Positions 8,490 through 16,721 of a DNA stretch of 53,125 bases are shown here, in pieces. Numbering within the stretch: position 1 is the stretch's first letter; each line of letters starts with the position of its first letter. A program made the translations under genes and the position numbers. The notes under the pieces were generated by a model. That model saw only the letters and a program-made list of their open reading frames with translations. It was not told the origin of the DNA and searched no databases. Origin of the DNA: an uncultured Eubacteriales bacterium (GTDB lineage Bacteria; Bacillota; Clostridia; Oscillospirales; Oscillospiraceae). The stretch is taken from NCBI GenBank assembly GCA_900546485.1, contig URDK01000006.1, positions 1-53,125 of the forward strand. Direction: 5' to 3'.

Positions 8490-8518
8490 TTGCGGATTTG
8501 CGTTTGGCATAGTATAAT
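8490..8518 (+). promoter_or_regulatory. promoter of the split tRNA-Pro gene
   Basis: TTGCGG, 17 bp, TATAAT, ending ten bases before the tRNA 5' half. With the element inserted it should drive the 5' half plus the element's complete tRNA-Pro as one transcript ending at 8685-8713. Confidence 0.82.
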
Positions 8519-8528
8519 CAAAATTCAC

Positions 8529-8567
8529 CGGGGTGTTGCGCAGTTGGTAGCGCGCCAGCTTTGGGAG
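8529..8567 (+). pseudogene. 5' half of tRNA-Pro(UGG), split by the element
   Basis: Acceptor 5' strand CGGGGTG, D arm GCGC/GCGC, anticodon 5' stem CCAGC and loop TTTGGGA, then the sequence leaves the tRNA pattern (AATCCGCC). Its missing partner strands GCTGG, the T arm GTGAG/CTCAC and acceptor CACTCCG-ACCA are at 29951-29987. Concatenated, the two parts give a canonical 76-nt tRNA with every stem paired (one G-U in the acceptor). Confidence 0.88.
8560..8567 (+). repeat. attL core TTTGGGAG
   Basis: 8-bp direct repeat of 29943-29950, covering most of the anticodon loop and the first base of the 3' anticodon stem. An anticodon-loop crossover is a known target class for tyrosine recombinases. 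Confidence 0.8.
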
Positions 8568-8598
8568 AATCCGCCCGGGCCACCTCACAATTTCATAT

Positions 8599-8674
8599 CC
8601 GGGTGTAGCGCAGTTGGTAGCGCGCCTGCTTTGGGAGCAGGATGCCGCAGGTTCGAATCCTGTCACTCGGACCA
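8599..8674 (+). tRNA. tRNA-Pro(UGG), intact, element-borne
   Basis: 76-nt cloverleaf: acceptor CCGGGTG/CACTCGG with one G-U, D stem GCGC/GCGC, anticodon arm CCTGC-TTTGGGA-GCAGG with anticodon TGG at 8632-8634 and G37, T arm GCAGG-TTCGAAT-CCTGT, encoded CCA end. It lies inside the predicted element, 31 bases past the attL core. Its anticodon stem and T arm differ from the split host gene, so it is not a simple local duplicate. It has no promoter of its own that I can see and is followed by a strong terminator. Confidence 0.96.
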
Positions 8675-8684
8675 CCTTTCTTAG

Positions 8685-8713
8685 AAAAACCGCCTATTTA
8701 GGCGGTTTTTCTG
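8685..8713 (+). terminator. terminator of the element tRNA-Pro
   Basis: Perfect stem AAAAACCGCC/GGCGGTTTTT with loop TATTTA, ten bases after the CCA end. Confidence 0.9.
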
Positions 8714-9106
8714 CGTTTTTTATTCGGCTTTTGCAATTTGGGCGATTGCTGTTCAGCGATGGTTCAAGGGGCAGAACAGCGGCGGGCGCACGAGTGAGCG
8801 TAGCAGCTGAAACCGCCAAATCCCTAACCCATCCCTAACGGCAAAGGAGAGCGATGATTTACCTGGCGGCATAGGACTTACTGTTATTCGTCCGTCCCAG
8901 GATATAAGGCGACTCCCTGGAAGACAGCGAATGCTTTCATCGGATTGAAGAAATTGTCTGTGTGTTTGAGAAGCTTGGTTCCGGCTGCGGCAACCGGCAT
9001 GATTTTGCCTGACTCCACAGACGAGCAACCTCCCTGTCTGTTTCTTTATCAAAGCTGCTGTGCCCGATGGTAAAGTTAGGTGAAGTCAGAGCAACAGACA
9101 GTTGCT
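8714..9106. other. gene-free left end of the element
   Basis: About 390 bases with no convincing gene. Short open stretches such as the plus-strand run ending GSGCGNRHDFA (near 9011) look like decayed coding remnants. I see no arm-type repeats that I can defend, though integrase arm sites would be expected here. Confidence 0.5.
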
Positions 9107-9134
9107 TTGCTTTTTGTTTCCATCGTGGTACAAT
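9107..9134 (+). promoter_or_regulatory. promoter of the XRE/zinc-ribbon gene
   Basis: TTGCTT, 16 bp, TACAAT, 22 bases before the ATG at 9156. Confidence 0.55.
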
Positions 9135-9155
9135 TCCGGTAAGGTGGTGATCGAT

Positions 9156-9593
9156 ATGCAACCAAAAGAAACTCTTCTGGAACTGCGCACCAAGCATGGG
9201 CTCTCACAGGAGCAGTTGGCTGAAAAGGTGCATGTAACTCGGCAGGCGGTATCCCGCTGGGAGACGGGCGAAACGGTGCCCAACACGGAGACTTTGAAGC
9301 TTCTTTCCAAACTGTTTGATGTTTCCATCAATACCCTGCTGGGCTCGCCCCGGCAGCTGATCTGTCAGTGCTGTGGCATGCCCTTGGAGGATGCCAATAT
9401 CAGCAGAGAGACAGATGGCTCTTTTAACGAAGAGTACTGCAAGTGGTGCTACGCTGACGGAAAATTTGTTTATACAAGTCTTGAGGAATTGCTGTGTTTC
9501 CTGGAGAATCATATGTCCAATGAAACCTGGCCTCCCGAACAGGTCAGAGCCTACTTCGAAACTCAGCTTCCAAAACTAAACCACTGGAAATAG
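9156..9593 (+). CDS. XRE-family regulator with C-terminal zinc ribbon
   Basis: 145 residues. Residues 5-62 are a Cro/C1-type helix-turn-helix (LSQEQLAEKVHVTRQAVSRW). The C-terminal half is a putative zinc-ribbon domain with C70-x-C-C-G and C95-x2-C98 (NEEYCKWCYADG), a pairing common in Clostridia. The ATG at 9156 was chosen for its AAGGTGG site; the longer open frame upstream lacks one. It is the only plus-strand protein gene of the element backbone. Target unknown. Confidence 0.85.
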   Translation: MQPKETLLELRTKHGLSQEQLAEKVHVTRQAVSRWETGETVPNTETLKLLSKLFDVSINTLLGSPRQLICQCCGMPLEDANISRETDGSFNEEYCKWCYADGKFVYTSLEELLCFLENHMSNETWPPEQVRAYFETQLPKLNHWK

Positions 9594-9605
9594 GACAAAG
9601 CATCA

Positions 9606-9650
9606 ATACCTCCCTCTGAAACTTGAGATTTTCAGGGGAAGGTATTTTTT
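9606..9650 (+). terminator. terminator of the XRE/zinc-ribbon gene
   Basis: Stem of about 16 bp (ATACCTCCC... against ...GGAAGGTAT, with a mismatch and a G-U), then TTTTTT. Confidence 0.8.
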
Positions 9651-9721
9651 ATGCGTGACTGGCGCAGTTGAGTGCCTTTTCAGCCGCCGGCATGATTTTG
9701 GCCGGGCCTATTGTCTGACAG

Positions 9722-9763
9722 AAAAAATGGGGCGATACGCTGGAAAACATATCGCCCCATTTT
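9722..9763 (-). terminator. terminator of the integrase gene
   Basis: Perfect 14-bp stem AAAATGGGGCGATA/TATCGCCCCATTTT with a 12-base loop; A and T runs on both sides allow it to work in both directions. Confidence 0.88.
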
Positions 9764-9775
9764 GAATCACTGATT

Positions 9776-11005
9776 TCACCCCACCCTCTCAAAAGGTATC
9801 ACCTTGCACCGGCTCTCCCCCGGCGGGTCGGGCGGCTCGGGTTCCGGCTTGGCCGTGGCCGTTTCCATGAAGCCTCCGATCTTCTCCGCCGCGCCCCTCT
9901 GCATCTCGTTGGTGATGTGCGTATAGGTATCCAGGGTAAACCCGGCGCTGAAGTGGCCCAGCATACTGGACAGGGTCTTCACATCCACGCCGCTGGAGAG
10001 TGCCATGGTGGCAAAAGTATGCCTCAAATCATGAAAGCGCACGTGCTCCTCGATGCCGGCCATTGCCAGCAGCTTGCGGTTGATCCTGGACACTGCGTCC
10101 GGGCTCCAGTAGCCTCCGGTGCGGGGAGACGGGAACAGGATGGGGTTGTCGGGGTGCTGTTCGTGCTCCCGCACCAGGATGTCCACCGCCTGCTGGGACA
10201 GTGCCACCCTGCGGACGGAGTTCTTCGTTTTCGGCTCGGTCACCACCAGCTCCCCGTCGATGCGGGTGACCTGCTTGCTCACCGAGAGGATACGGTCCTT
10301 CACGTTCAGGTCATCCCACAGCAGCGCAAGCAGTTCTCCACGCCGCAGACCGCTGGACAGCTCCAGGAAGAACATGGGCAGGACGCCGTACTTCTCCGCC
10401 TCGCGGAGATACACCCCCAGCTTCTCCGGCGGGATGATGGTCATCTCCCGGTGCTCTTTGCGCGGGATGCGGCAGTTGTCGCAGGGGTTGTAGGGGATGA
10501 TCCGCTCCTTGACCGCCTGCTTCAGCGCCGAGGACAGCACCATGTGGATGCGGCGCACCGTGCTGCCGGACAGGGTCGTGTTGGTCTGCGTTTCAAACCG
10601 CTGTACCCGCCCGCGGGCCTTGGAATCGTTGTACATCTGCTGGATCTGGATGGCGGTGAGCCGCTTGAGCTTGACCATCCCGATGGCCGGCACGATGTGG
10701 TTCTCGATGATATTCGCGTAGGTCTTGGCGGTGTTGGGGCGGATCACCGGCTTGCTGTAGGTCTCAAACCACAGCCTGCACCACTCCGCCACGGTATAAT
10801 CCTCGTTGTGGTTCATCGGGATGCCCCGGTTGTCCCGGATGGCCCGGTTCAGCTTCTCCTTGCACTCGGCCTGTGTCTTGGCGGACACGCTTTTTTGGAT
10901 GGCCCGGCCGGTGGCGGGATCGATCCCCAGGGTGTATCTGCCCTCCCAGCGGCCGTTGGGCTTTCTGCGGATGCTGCCCTCGCCGTTTGCTCGTTTCTTT
11001 GCCAT
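9776..11005 (-). CDS. Tn916-type tyrosine recombinase (integrase)
   Basis: Site-specific recombinase likely to integrate and excise the element. 409 residues: N-terminal arm-binding domain (about 1-60, GEGSIRRKPNGRWEGRYTLG), core-binding domain (70-175), catalytic domain with R221 (SSGLRRGEL), K near 262, HDLRH (H325, R328), H351 (LGHFSAG) and nucleophile Y361 (DTYTHIT). All catalytic residues are present. AAAGGAGGG precedes the ATG. The excisionase is 57 bases upstream on the same strand, with a shared leader motif between them. Confidence 0.94.
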   Translation of the reverse strand: MAKKRANGEGSIRRKPNGRWEGRYTLGIDPATGRAIQKSVSAKTQAECKEKLNRAIRDNRGIPMNHNEDYTVAEWCRLWFETYSKPVIRPNTAKTYANIIENHIVPAIGMVKLKRLTAIQIQQMYNDSKARGRVQRFETQTNTTLSGSTVRRIHMVLSSALKQAVKERIIPYNPCDNCRIPRKEHREMTIIPPEKLGVYLREAEKYGVLPMFFLELSSGLRRGELLALLWDDLNVKDRILSVSKQVTRIDGELVVTEPKTKNSVRRVALSQQAVDILVREHEQHPDNPILFPSPRTGGYWSPDAVSRINRKLLAMAGIEEHVRFHDLRHTFATMALSSGVDVKTLSSMLGHFSAGFTLDTYTHITNEMQRGAAEKIGGFMETATAKPEPEPPDPPGESRCKVIPFERVG

Positions 11006-11036
11006 TGTTTGTCCCTCCTTTCAGTAACACAAACAA

Positions 11037-11062
11037 ATACCACAGAATCCCGGGAATAGCTA
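11037..11062 (-). promoter_or_regulatory. leader motif copy 1, before the integrase
   Basis: TAGCTATT-N10-TGTGGTAT on the minus strand, directly after the excisionase stop codon and 31 bases before the integrase ATG. The same motif with the same 10-base gap occurs at 27782-27807 and 29512-29537. TGGTATTTG resembles an extended -10. Confidence 0.65.
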
Positions 11063-11281
11063 CTAAAATATTTCCGTCTTTTGGGCCGCCTGCTCCTCGA
11101 TCCACGCCATGAGCTTGTCCCGGGGGACGATGATGCGGCTGCCCAGGGTGATGGTGGGGAAGTCCTTTCGGTGGACCACTTCGTAGGCGTGGGCCAGCCC
11201 GATGCCCAGCACATCGGCCACATCCTGCACGGTCAGCATCAGGGGGAGTTCATTGAAAGAGTTATACTTGGATCGTTTCAT
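11063..11281 (-). CDS. excisionase-type helix-turn-helix protein
   Basis: 72 residues with a MerR/excisionase fold (LTVQDVADVLGIGLAHAYEVVHRKDFPTITLG split as helix-turn-helix 15-35 and wing 37-50, ending in IVPRDKLMAWIEEQ). Directs the integrase toward excision by bending att DNA in related systems. The ATG at 11281 follows AAAGGAA; a longer frame upstream crosses a repeat and is unlikely. Confidence 0.88.
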   Translation of the reverse strand: MKRSKYNSFNELPLMLTVQDVADVLGIGLAHAYEVVHRKDFPTITLGSRIIVPRDKLMAWIEEQAAQKTEIF

Positions 11282-11315
11282 TGGATTCCTTTCTACCCTT
11301 CCCGCGGAAGGGATT

Positions 11316-11352
11316 TTATTCCTTGTTTTGCGGCCCATTTTCTGCGCCGCTC
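11316..11352. repeat. dispersed hairpin repeat, copy A
   Basis: TTATTCCTTGTTTTGCGGCC then ATTTTCTGCGCCGCTC. Similar to copies at 16668-16705 and 29703-29740: a TTCTTTGTTTA-like lead followed by a GCGGCGCA/TGCGCCGC hairpin. Confidence 0.6.
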
Positions 11353-13291
11353 ACATGGTCATTTCGGACTGCTGCTCCTCATGGTCGTCCAGCTTGTGGC
11401 CCTGGGCGATCTTCTTCTCCCGCAGCTTTCTGAGCCGCTTGCGGTCGATCTGGATACCGCCGGGGCGGGATTGGGGCAGGGAGTTATCCTGGAACACCCG
11501 GCTCATGTGGTAGAGCAGCCGGGTCACCGCCAGCATCACGTCGGGTGGGCGCTGTTCCTCCCTGTGATCCAGAAGGTACCGGGCGTATTCGTTCCCCTGC
11601 TCCGCCGACCGGGTTAGCCAGAGGATTGCCTGCTCCGCATCCCGGGGCACTTCCTTTCCCATGAGGTACAGCTTGCCCAGCAGGTACTGGGCATAGGGAT
11701 TGCCTTGCTCGGCAGATCGGGTGAACCACTCCACCGCGCCCGCCGCATCCTGTTTTGTGTTCTCGCCGCGGAGCAGCTCTTTGCCCAAGCGGTACATGGC
11801 CCAGCGGTTTCCGCCCTCCGCGGCGGTGCGCAGCCAGTCCATGCCCCGCGCGGTGTCCCGCACCTCCAGATCGTCCGAGAGATACAGTTTGGCCAGGGCG
11901 TACTGCGCCGCCAGATGCCCCTGCCGGGCGGCCTGCTCGAACCAATACCGGGCTTCCAATCCGTTGGGGATCAGCAGAGGGCCGTCTCGCCAGAGCTTGC
12001 CCAGCAGGTATTGGGAGTAGCGGTCGCCGCCCTTCGCCAGCTTTTCCAGCTCCGATACCGCGCCGCTCCGCTCCTCCAGCGTCAGCTCTTCATTGCGGAT
12101 GACCTCCCGCAGCGTCCAGTACGCATAAGGCGCATTTTGGAACTGCTCCGGCTCGTCCCGCTGGCCAATGTCCTGGTCCTCGAAGGTGATCTGGCCCAGC
12201 CGCAGCCGCTCCGCTTCCCGGATGACGGCGTTTTTGATCTGTCGGAACTCCTTTTCTTTGGAGAGCGGGAGCTGCTCCCGGGGCTTGTCGTGGTAGTAGC
12301 CATCCACCTTTCCCTGGAGCAAGAGCCACTGGTCGTAGCACTGGCGCACGATGGGGAGCCGCTCCATCTGGTCCACGCTCTCATCCACCAGCCCCTTGAG
12401 CCGCTTGGGAAGGTAGCCGTAGGTTTTCTTTCCCTTGACTGTCCCCAGCTGCACCGCCAGCTCCTGCATGAGCCGCTCGGCCTCCGGGTGGTCGCACAGG
12501 CCGTCCCGCATCGCCTGCACCAGCTCCAGCATGGCCCGCCGCGCTTGCCGCACCAGCTCGTCCCGGGACTCCGACTTCTGCTCGTAGAGGTGGAGCATCT
12601 CGTCCCGGAAGATGTCGTTGGTCAGCCTGGACTTGATCTGGCGGATGCCCTCCTTGGAGAGATAGGCTTGTCCGGGTTTGGCCGACCAGGCCATCATGTG
12701 GACGTGCGGATGCTCCCCCTCATCGTGGAAGGCCGCGTACCAACGGAAGTCTGCGGGCGGTATTTTCATCGCCGCCGCGATCTCGTTGCGGTGGGCGCGG
12801 ATGAGATTTCTCCACGCCGCGGCGTTGTCAAAGCCCAGACGCGCCGCATCCTCCCACTTGAGAGAGAGGATGTGCGTCCACACATTTCCGGTGTACTGCT
12901 CCAGTTCTTCCATCGCTTTTTCCAGCGACACGCCGTCGCTGTCCCCGAACAGCCCGTGGGAACCCAGCCGTTCCGCCCGCGGCCGGGTGGCGATATACTT
13001 CATATACTGCTCCGACTGCCGGAGCGCATCCCAGTTGGATTCCAGTGCCAGCGTGATGAACGCGGAGGCCGCCGCCTTGGTGGGCTTGGTCTGGAAGCTT
13101 TCATACTCGTAGAGAGTTTTGGCGTCCGGGAAGTCCTTCACCAGCTTAGCGATGAGCTGCTCCTACTTGCGTGTGGGCGGACGGTCATCCGGAAGGATCT
13201 CTACCCGCTGCCGGGTTGCGATGTAGCGGAGGTAACCCGCCGCGCCGCCGATGCTTTTGATGTAGGGACTTTTCAGGATCAGTCTTGCCAT
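11351..13291 (-). pseudogene. MobP-type relaxase with Sel1 repeats, in-frame amber codon
   Basis: Would nick the transfer origin and lead the strand into a recipient. Reading starts at the ATG at 13291 (MARLILKSPYIKS, then AAGYLRYIATR), meets TAG at 13163-13165 as codon 43 and continues in frame for about 600 more residues. The relatives I recall have Gln there (RKQEQLI), one C-to-T change away. The rest is undamaged: metal-binding HDEGEHPHVH at about 189-198 and four to five Sel1-like repeats near the C terminus (for example AAQYALAKLYLSDD, NPYAQYLLGKLYLMG). Start overlaps the mobilization gene by 13 bases. Either a recent nonsense pseudogene or suppressed/read through. Confidence 0.82.
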
Positions 13292-13713
13292 TCGTCACCA
13301 TCCCAGTCCGGCTCCCCGGCGGAGCGTGCGCGCTTCTCCAGCGAGATAAGTCCGTTGGTGGCTTTTACGTTCCGAACGCTCTGCGCCCGCCTGCGTTTCA
13401 GATCGTCCCGGTCTACCTCCACCGCATCCGCGATGATCCCGATGAGCAGATCCAGCTCCACCTCCCGGGTGAACTCCCGCCTGGCGATGAGATCCTCCAG
13501 CCGGCCCAGCCTGCCGTCCAGCGCGGCCAGCAGCGCCGTGGGCAGCAGGGACTGGCTGTCCTGCATCTCCAGATAGTCAACATAAAAGTTGACGGCCTTT
13601 TCCACGAACTCATTTTTGCTCCGGCAGTTGTCCGCGGCGTACCACTGCTCCAGCCTGCGGCTGGTTTCCGGTTTCATCCGCAGCGGGAGCCGCTCTTTCG
13701 TTTCGTTACCCAT
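13279..13713 (-). CDS. mobilization accessory protein (ribbon-helix-helix like)
   Basis: 144 residues. The N-terminal KERLPLRMKPETSRRLEQWY and the KNEFVEKAVNFYVDYL helix fit a ribbon-helix-helix DNA-binding fold of MobC-like accessory proteins. The C-terminal half is charged (RDDLKRRRAQSVRNVKATNG). It directly precedes and overlaps the relaxase, as expected for a relaxosome partner. The ATG at 13713 has AAGGAGAG upstream. Confidence 0.7.
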   Translation of the reverse strand: MGNETKERLPLRMKPETSRRLEQWYAADNCRSKNEFVEKAVNFYVDYLEMQDSQSLLPTALLAALDGRLGRLEDLIARREFTREVELDLLIGIIADAVEVDRDDLKRRRAQSVRNVKATNGLISLEKRARSAGEPDWDGDEWQD

Positions 13714-13892
13714 GAAAACTCTCCTTTCTTCCAAACAGACATCGGCAAAAAGCCTGCAACACAGGGTTTTGGGGGAAAGCTGACGCCAGCGGCCTATTTT
13801 CTGCCCGTCAAAGACGCCAGCCTACGCTCCCCGAAACTGCCCGCACTGCGGGCAGACGTGACCGGCCGGGCGACGCTTGCGGCGCCAGGGTT
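13714..13892 (-). other. candidate origin of transfer
   Basis: Non-coding stretch upstream of the mobilization genes with a CTGCCCGC-ACT-GCGGGCAG hairpin (13837-13855), two direct GACGCCAGC repeats (near 13785 and 13814) and a GGGTTTTGGGGG run. Position and structure fit an oriT; the nick site is not identifiable by eye. Confidence 0.4.
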
Positions 13893-14480
13893 TTATCCTG
13901 CTTTTTCCTTCGTCCCCGCGTTTTCCTCCACCCCCGGAAGCGATTCAGAAGCCCGCTCTGGAAACGCCCCCGAAAGCGGCCCAAATCCGCCCTCCAAGCC
14001 CGAGGGGGTATCCACCCCCGCAGGTTTGCCCAAAGGCGCACACAGGGCGTTCTGGGGGCTTTTGCGGACGGATTCCGCCAGACGCTCCGCCGCCCTCTGA
14101 CGGGCAACATCCTCCTCCAGCTGCCGGAACTGCCGCTCGTAGAACGATTCCACCGCCGCCTGGATGGGGCAGATGGTGTAGAGCAGGTTTCCGTTGAGCG
14201 GCCTGCCGTCCTTGCTCCGTATCATGGTCGGCTCGGTGCGGATGAGACCTTTCTCCTCCAGGCCGCGCACATACTTGCTGACCGTGTTTTTGCACATCCC
14301 CAGCGCCTTGCCGATGGTCTTGTGGCTGGGCCAGCACTGATAGGTTTCTCTGTCCTCGATGCTCAGCAGGTAGCAGTAGATTGAGATCTCCGGATGACTG
14401 AGACCGATGTGAAACACTTCGTTGGGAACCAGAAAATAGTTTTTGTTGGGATCGCGTTTGGGCCACTGCCGGAACTTCAT
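13893..14480 (-). CDS. winged-helix replication/partition-like protein
   Basis: 195 residues. Residues 1-95 form a helix-turn-helix domain of the HTH_36 type (PNEVFHIGLSHPEISIYCYL, then WPSHKTIGKALGMCKNTVSK and GLIRTEPT), as in replication initiators and regulators of Firmicute mobile elements. The C-terminal part (about 110-195) is low-complexity and Gly/Pro-rich. ATG at 14480 with AGGAGG six bases upstream. It may serve replication of the excised circle or regulate the mob genes; neither can be proved here. Confidence 0.7.
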   Translation of the reverse strand: MKFRQWPKRDPNKNYFLVPNEVFHIGLSHPEISIYCYLLSIEDRETYQCWPSHKTIGKALGMCKNTVSKYVRGLEEKGLIRTEPTMIRSKDGRPLNGNLLYTICPIQAAVESFYERQFRQLEEDVARQRAAERLAESVRKSPQNALCAPLGKPAGVDTPSGLEGGFGPLSGAFPERASESLPGVEENAGTKEKAG

Positions 14481-14672
14481 ACAGCACCTCCTGTCCTTTC
14501 TTCGTTTGCGGCACAAACATCATCCTCCATACACTGTCCGCTCATTCAGACATGAGCATCACCTCACCGCTGAGTAGCTGCGTATTTTCAATTGACCGTT
14601 CCTCAAAATTCATTTTGAAAATCCCCCCCACTACTTAGCCGAACCATATAGCGGACTGACATAAAATCGACA

Positions 14673-14705
14673 GAAAAAGAGCGCCTGCCATTTGGCAGAC
14701 GCTCT
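14673..14705 (-). terminator. terminator of the gene at 14724-15425
   Basis: 12-bp stem AGAGCGTCTGCC/GGCAGGCGCTCT on the minus strand (one G-U), 4-base loop, then TTTTTC. Confidence 0.85.
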
Positions 14706-14723
14706 CGTCCTGATGTAAATGTA

Positions 14724-15425
14724 TCAAGTTGTTTTGGGGCGCAGACGACAAATCCCGTCTGCTTCATCCCGCTCTTTTAACAGCTGCGCCAGCGCAGTGA
14801 GCAGCTTCTTTTGCAGGTAGTCCACACTGCCGCGGTTCAGCTGATGAGCTTCCGCGTATTTGCGGATAGACAGACCGTCCACGAACCGCTCCTGAAAGTA
14901 CACTTGGTAATCCTGCAGTACCGTCTTCAGGGCGTTGTCCAGAAACTGTATGTCCTCTTTCAGTTTGGCAAAGTCACTTCGGGTGATGGCGGCATACCGC
15001 TTCTCGTTCATGCAGAGACGATATTTGGCCGAATCGAAACGATAGTTCTCGCAGAGGTCTTTGGCGTATGCAAGGTAGGTGGGCGCGGTTTGATAAACGC
15101 GGGAGTCGTATTCCGCATCCCGCTCCGCGCTCTTTTTGCGGATCGGCCCGCGCATACCGTCCTCAGCAAGATTGGATATGACTGCCTCGGTGATTTTCAT
15201 ATTGGTGACCCGCTTGTACCTGGCCCTCCGCTCACCGTCTATCTCTACGAACGCGCAGAAGGATTTCTTGCTCATTGTGAAGTACTGCGGAACCTCAGAA
15301 AAAGAATAGGAGCGCAGGATGACTGTCTCCTCACCGGTTTCCGCATCCTCGGCTGCCGTGACCAGATAGATCAGCTTGCCGTCGTACCGCCGGTAGTAGC
15401 CTGCGCGGATTTTTCTGTCTGCCAT
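14724..15425 (-). CDS. DUF1653-like protein with sigma-like C-terminal helix-turn-helix
   Basis: 233 residues. The N terminus (IRAGYYRRYDGKLIYLVTAA then ETGEETVIL) resembles DUF1653-type small beta domains. The C terminus has SIRKYAEAHQLNRGSVDYLQ, a sigma region 4-like helix-turn-helix, after a helical region. The ATG at 15425 follows AGGTGA; the ATG 48 bases upstream has no ribosome site. Probably an element regulator; function not known. Confidence 0.6.
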   Translation of the reverse strand: MADRKIRAGYYRRYDGKLIYLVTAAEDAETGEETVILRSYSFSEVPQYFTMSKKSFCAFVEIDGERRARYKRVTNMKITEAVISNLAEDGMRGPIRKKSAERDAEYDSRVYQTAPTYLAYAKDLCENYRFDSAKYRLCMNEKRYAAITRSDFAKLKEDIQFLDNALKTVLQDYQVYFQERFVDGLSIRKYAEAHQLNRGSVDYLQKKLLTALAQLLKERDEADGICRLRPKTT

Positions 15426-15633
15426 CTGGTCACCTGATCTTTCTGCATACGCTTTCGGACACTGTTTGGTCATTGCGATTTTGCAGCAATCATTTGCTCT
15501 CTCTTCGAGGAATCTTTCGACTCAAATAGATCCTTTATATTTTAATGTTTTGTTACTGACCAGTGCCGTTACATAATCATTGACGCAACCTGCGCAAAGA
15601 ACGAGAAAGAAATAGTTAAAGAGTCGTAGCGTA

Positions 15634-16194
15634 TTAGTAAGCAAAATATTCCGTATAAGACCGAACCAGCTCTCCGCGGCGATAATACTCAACTTCAATT
15701 TCTCTTCTCCTATAATTGATTTCATAATACACGCCTAAAGTGTAGCGGCAAACATGTTCCGGCAAATTGTGATTCCATGCCCACACATCATCAAAGGAAT
15801 CCTTTGTAAGAGCCATAAGACGTTCGCGGTCTGCCTGTTTTTCCTCTGTCCGGCGAGTGGATTTTTTCATTTCAATAGCAATCAAATTATCCTGCTCCAC
15901 ATTTTCGCCTCTGCTGTGAAGAATTAAATCACAGTTTATGGTGATTATTTCTTCATGTTGGCCCCGAATAGTCTTCCGAATGGTTTTGATGCCGCCTCGA
16001 TTTCTGTTATACTCCACATCGGTATAATACCCCGCATAAGAGTCATCTTCCTTGATGGTATCATGAATATGTAGCATCAGAGCACCACACAGAGTCCGTT
16101 CGGCAACTTTTGTTCGAAACAAGCTGCGCTCTGCCAGCAGGAATGCACGATTTGCATTTTCAAAAATCGTCACTAACTCCTCGTAAGTTTTCAT
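15634..16194 (-). CDS. possible PD-(D/E)XK nuclease-like protein
   Basis: 186 residues, AT-rich. A central CDLILHSRG followed by NLIAIEMKKS matches a D-x(n)-E-x-K nuclease core (about Asp91 and Glu110-x-Lys112). The start (ATG at 16194, GAGGGA upstream) lies inside the end of the truncated ATPase gene, so the two were probably a pair. I do not recognise a named family; a defence role is an inference from the fold and the neighbourhood. Confidence 0.6.
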   Translation of the reverse strand: MKTYEELVTIFENANRAFLLAERSLFRTKVAERTLCGALMLHIHDTIKEDDSYAGYYTDVEYNRNRGGIKTIRKTIRGQHEEIITINCDLILHSRGENVEQDNLIAIEMKKSTRRTEEKQADRERLMALTKDSFDDVWAWNHNLPEHVCRYTLGVYYEINYRRREIEVEYYRRGELVRSYTEYFAY

Positions 16195-16654
16195 TTTTAT
16201 CCCTCAATTTGAATTTTGAGTGCGTCAAACTTTCTGCCCCTTTATCGCCGCTTTTTATCGCTACTTGCTTATCGCTACTTTCTTTTTTGAGTAGCGATAA
16301 TGACAGAACCGTTCTATCCGGCTCTGAGGACTCCTCTATGATGGGCTCTGTCCAGCCCTGCTCACGCCAGACGCGGAAGATATTTGGAATGCCGCTGCCG
16401 GCACGCTCACCGATATCGATGAGGTTGAACATCTTCAGCATGGTTCCGTTGCGGGGGTCGGAGATACCGCCGCTTTTCGCCGCATCGATTTCAACGCGGA
16501 AACCGCCGGGGTTGGACATGGTGATAGCATCCCGCTTTTTGATGATAACCAGGCCCTGCCTGCCGTAATAGTCTGCATTGACCAAGCAGTTTGCTAGGGC
16601 TTCCCGGAGCGCCTGATGCACGGGCGTATCATCCACTCTTGTGCTGCCGTCCAT
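16160..16654 (-). pseudogene. C-terminal remnant of an AlbA-type/GHKL ATP-binding regulator
   Basis: The first residues (TRVDDTPVHQALREALANCL, then VNADYYGRQGLVIIKK) match the middle of AlbA_2/HATPase_c_4 proteins, with NPGGFRVEID and GTMLKMFNLIDIGERAGSGI following. Whole proteins of this type carry about 250 more N-terminal residues, which are absent. The break is next to hairpin repeat copy B, suggesting deletion or recombination there. The ATG at 16654 has no good ribosome site. The C terminus is intact and overlaps the next gene. Confidence 0.75.
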
Positions 16655-16667
16655 ATACTCCTGCAGC

Positions 16668-16705
16668 TATTTCTTTGTTTAGGCGGCGCATATTTTGTGC
16701 CGCTT
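16668..16705. repeat. dispersed hairpin repeat, copy B
   Basis: CTATTTCTTTGTTTAGGCGG then CGCATATTTTGTGCCGCTTA. It lies exactly between the rhodanese gene and the broken ATPase remnant. Confidence 0.6.
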
Positions 16706-16721
16706 ACGTCCACTACCCACC

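Noticed and set aside
8528..8582. A shortened tRNA-like molecule ending in CCA at the left junction
   Set aside because: It lacks a T arm and an anticodon 3' stem; the matching 3' half is 21 kb away, so the split-gene reading explains it better.
11705..13576. Plus-strand open frame of 623 codons opposite the relaxase
   Set aside because: Antisense shadow; the relaxase strand has the HPHVH motif, Sel1 repeats and proper ribosome sites.
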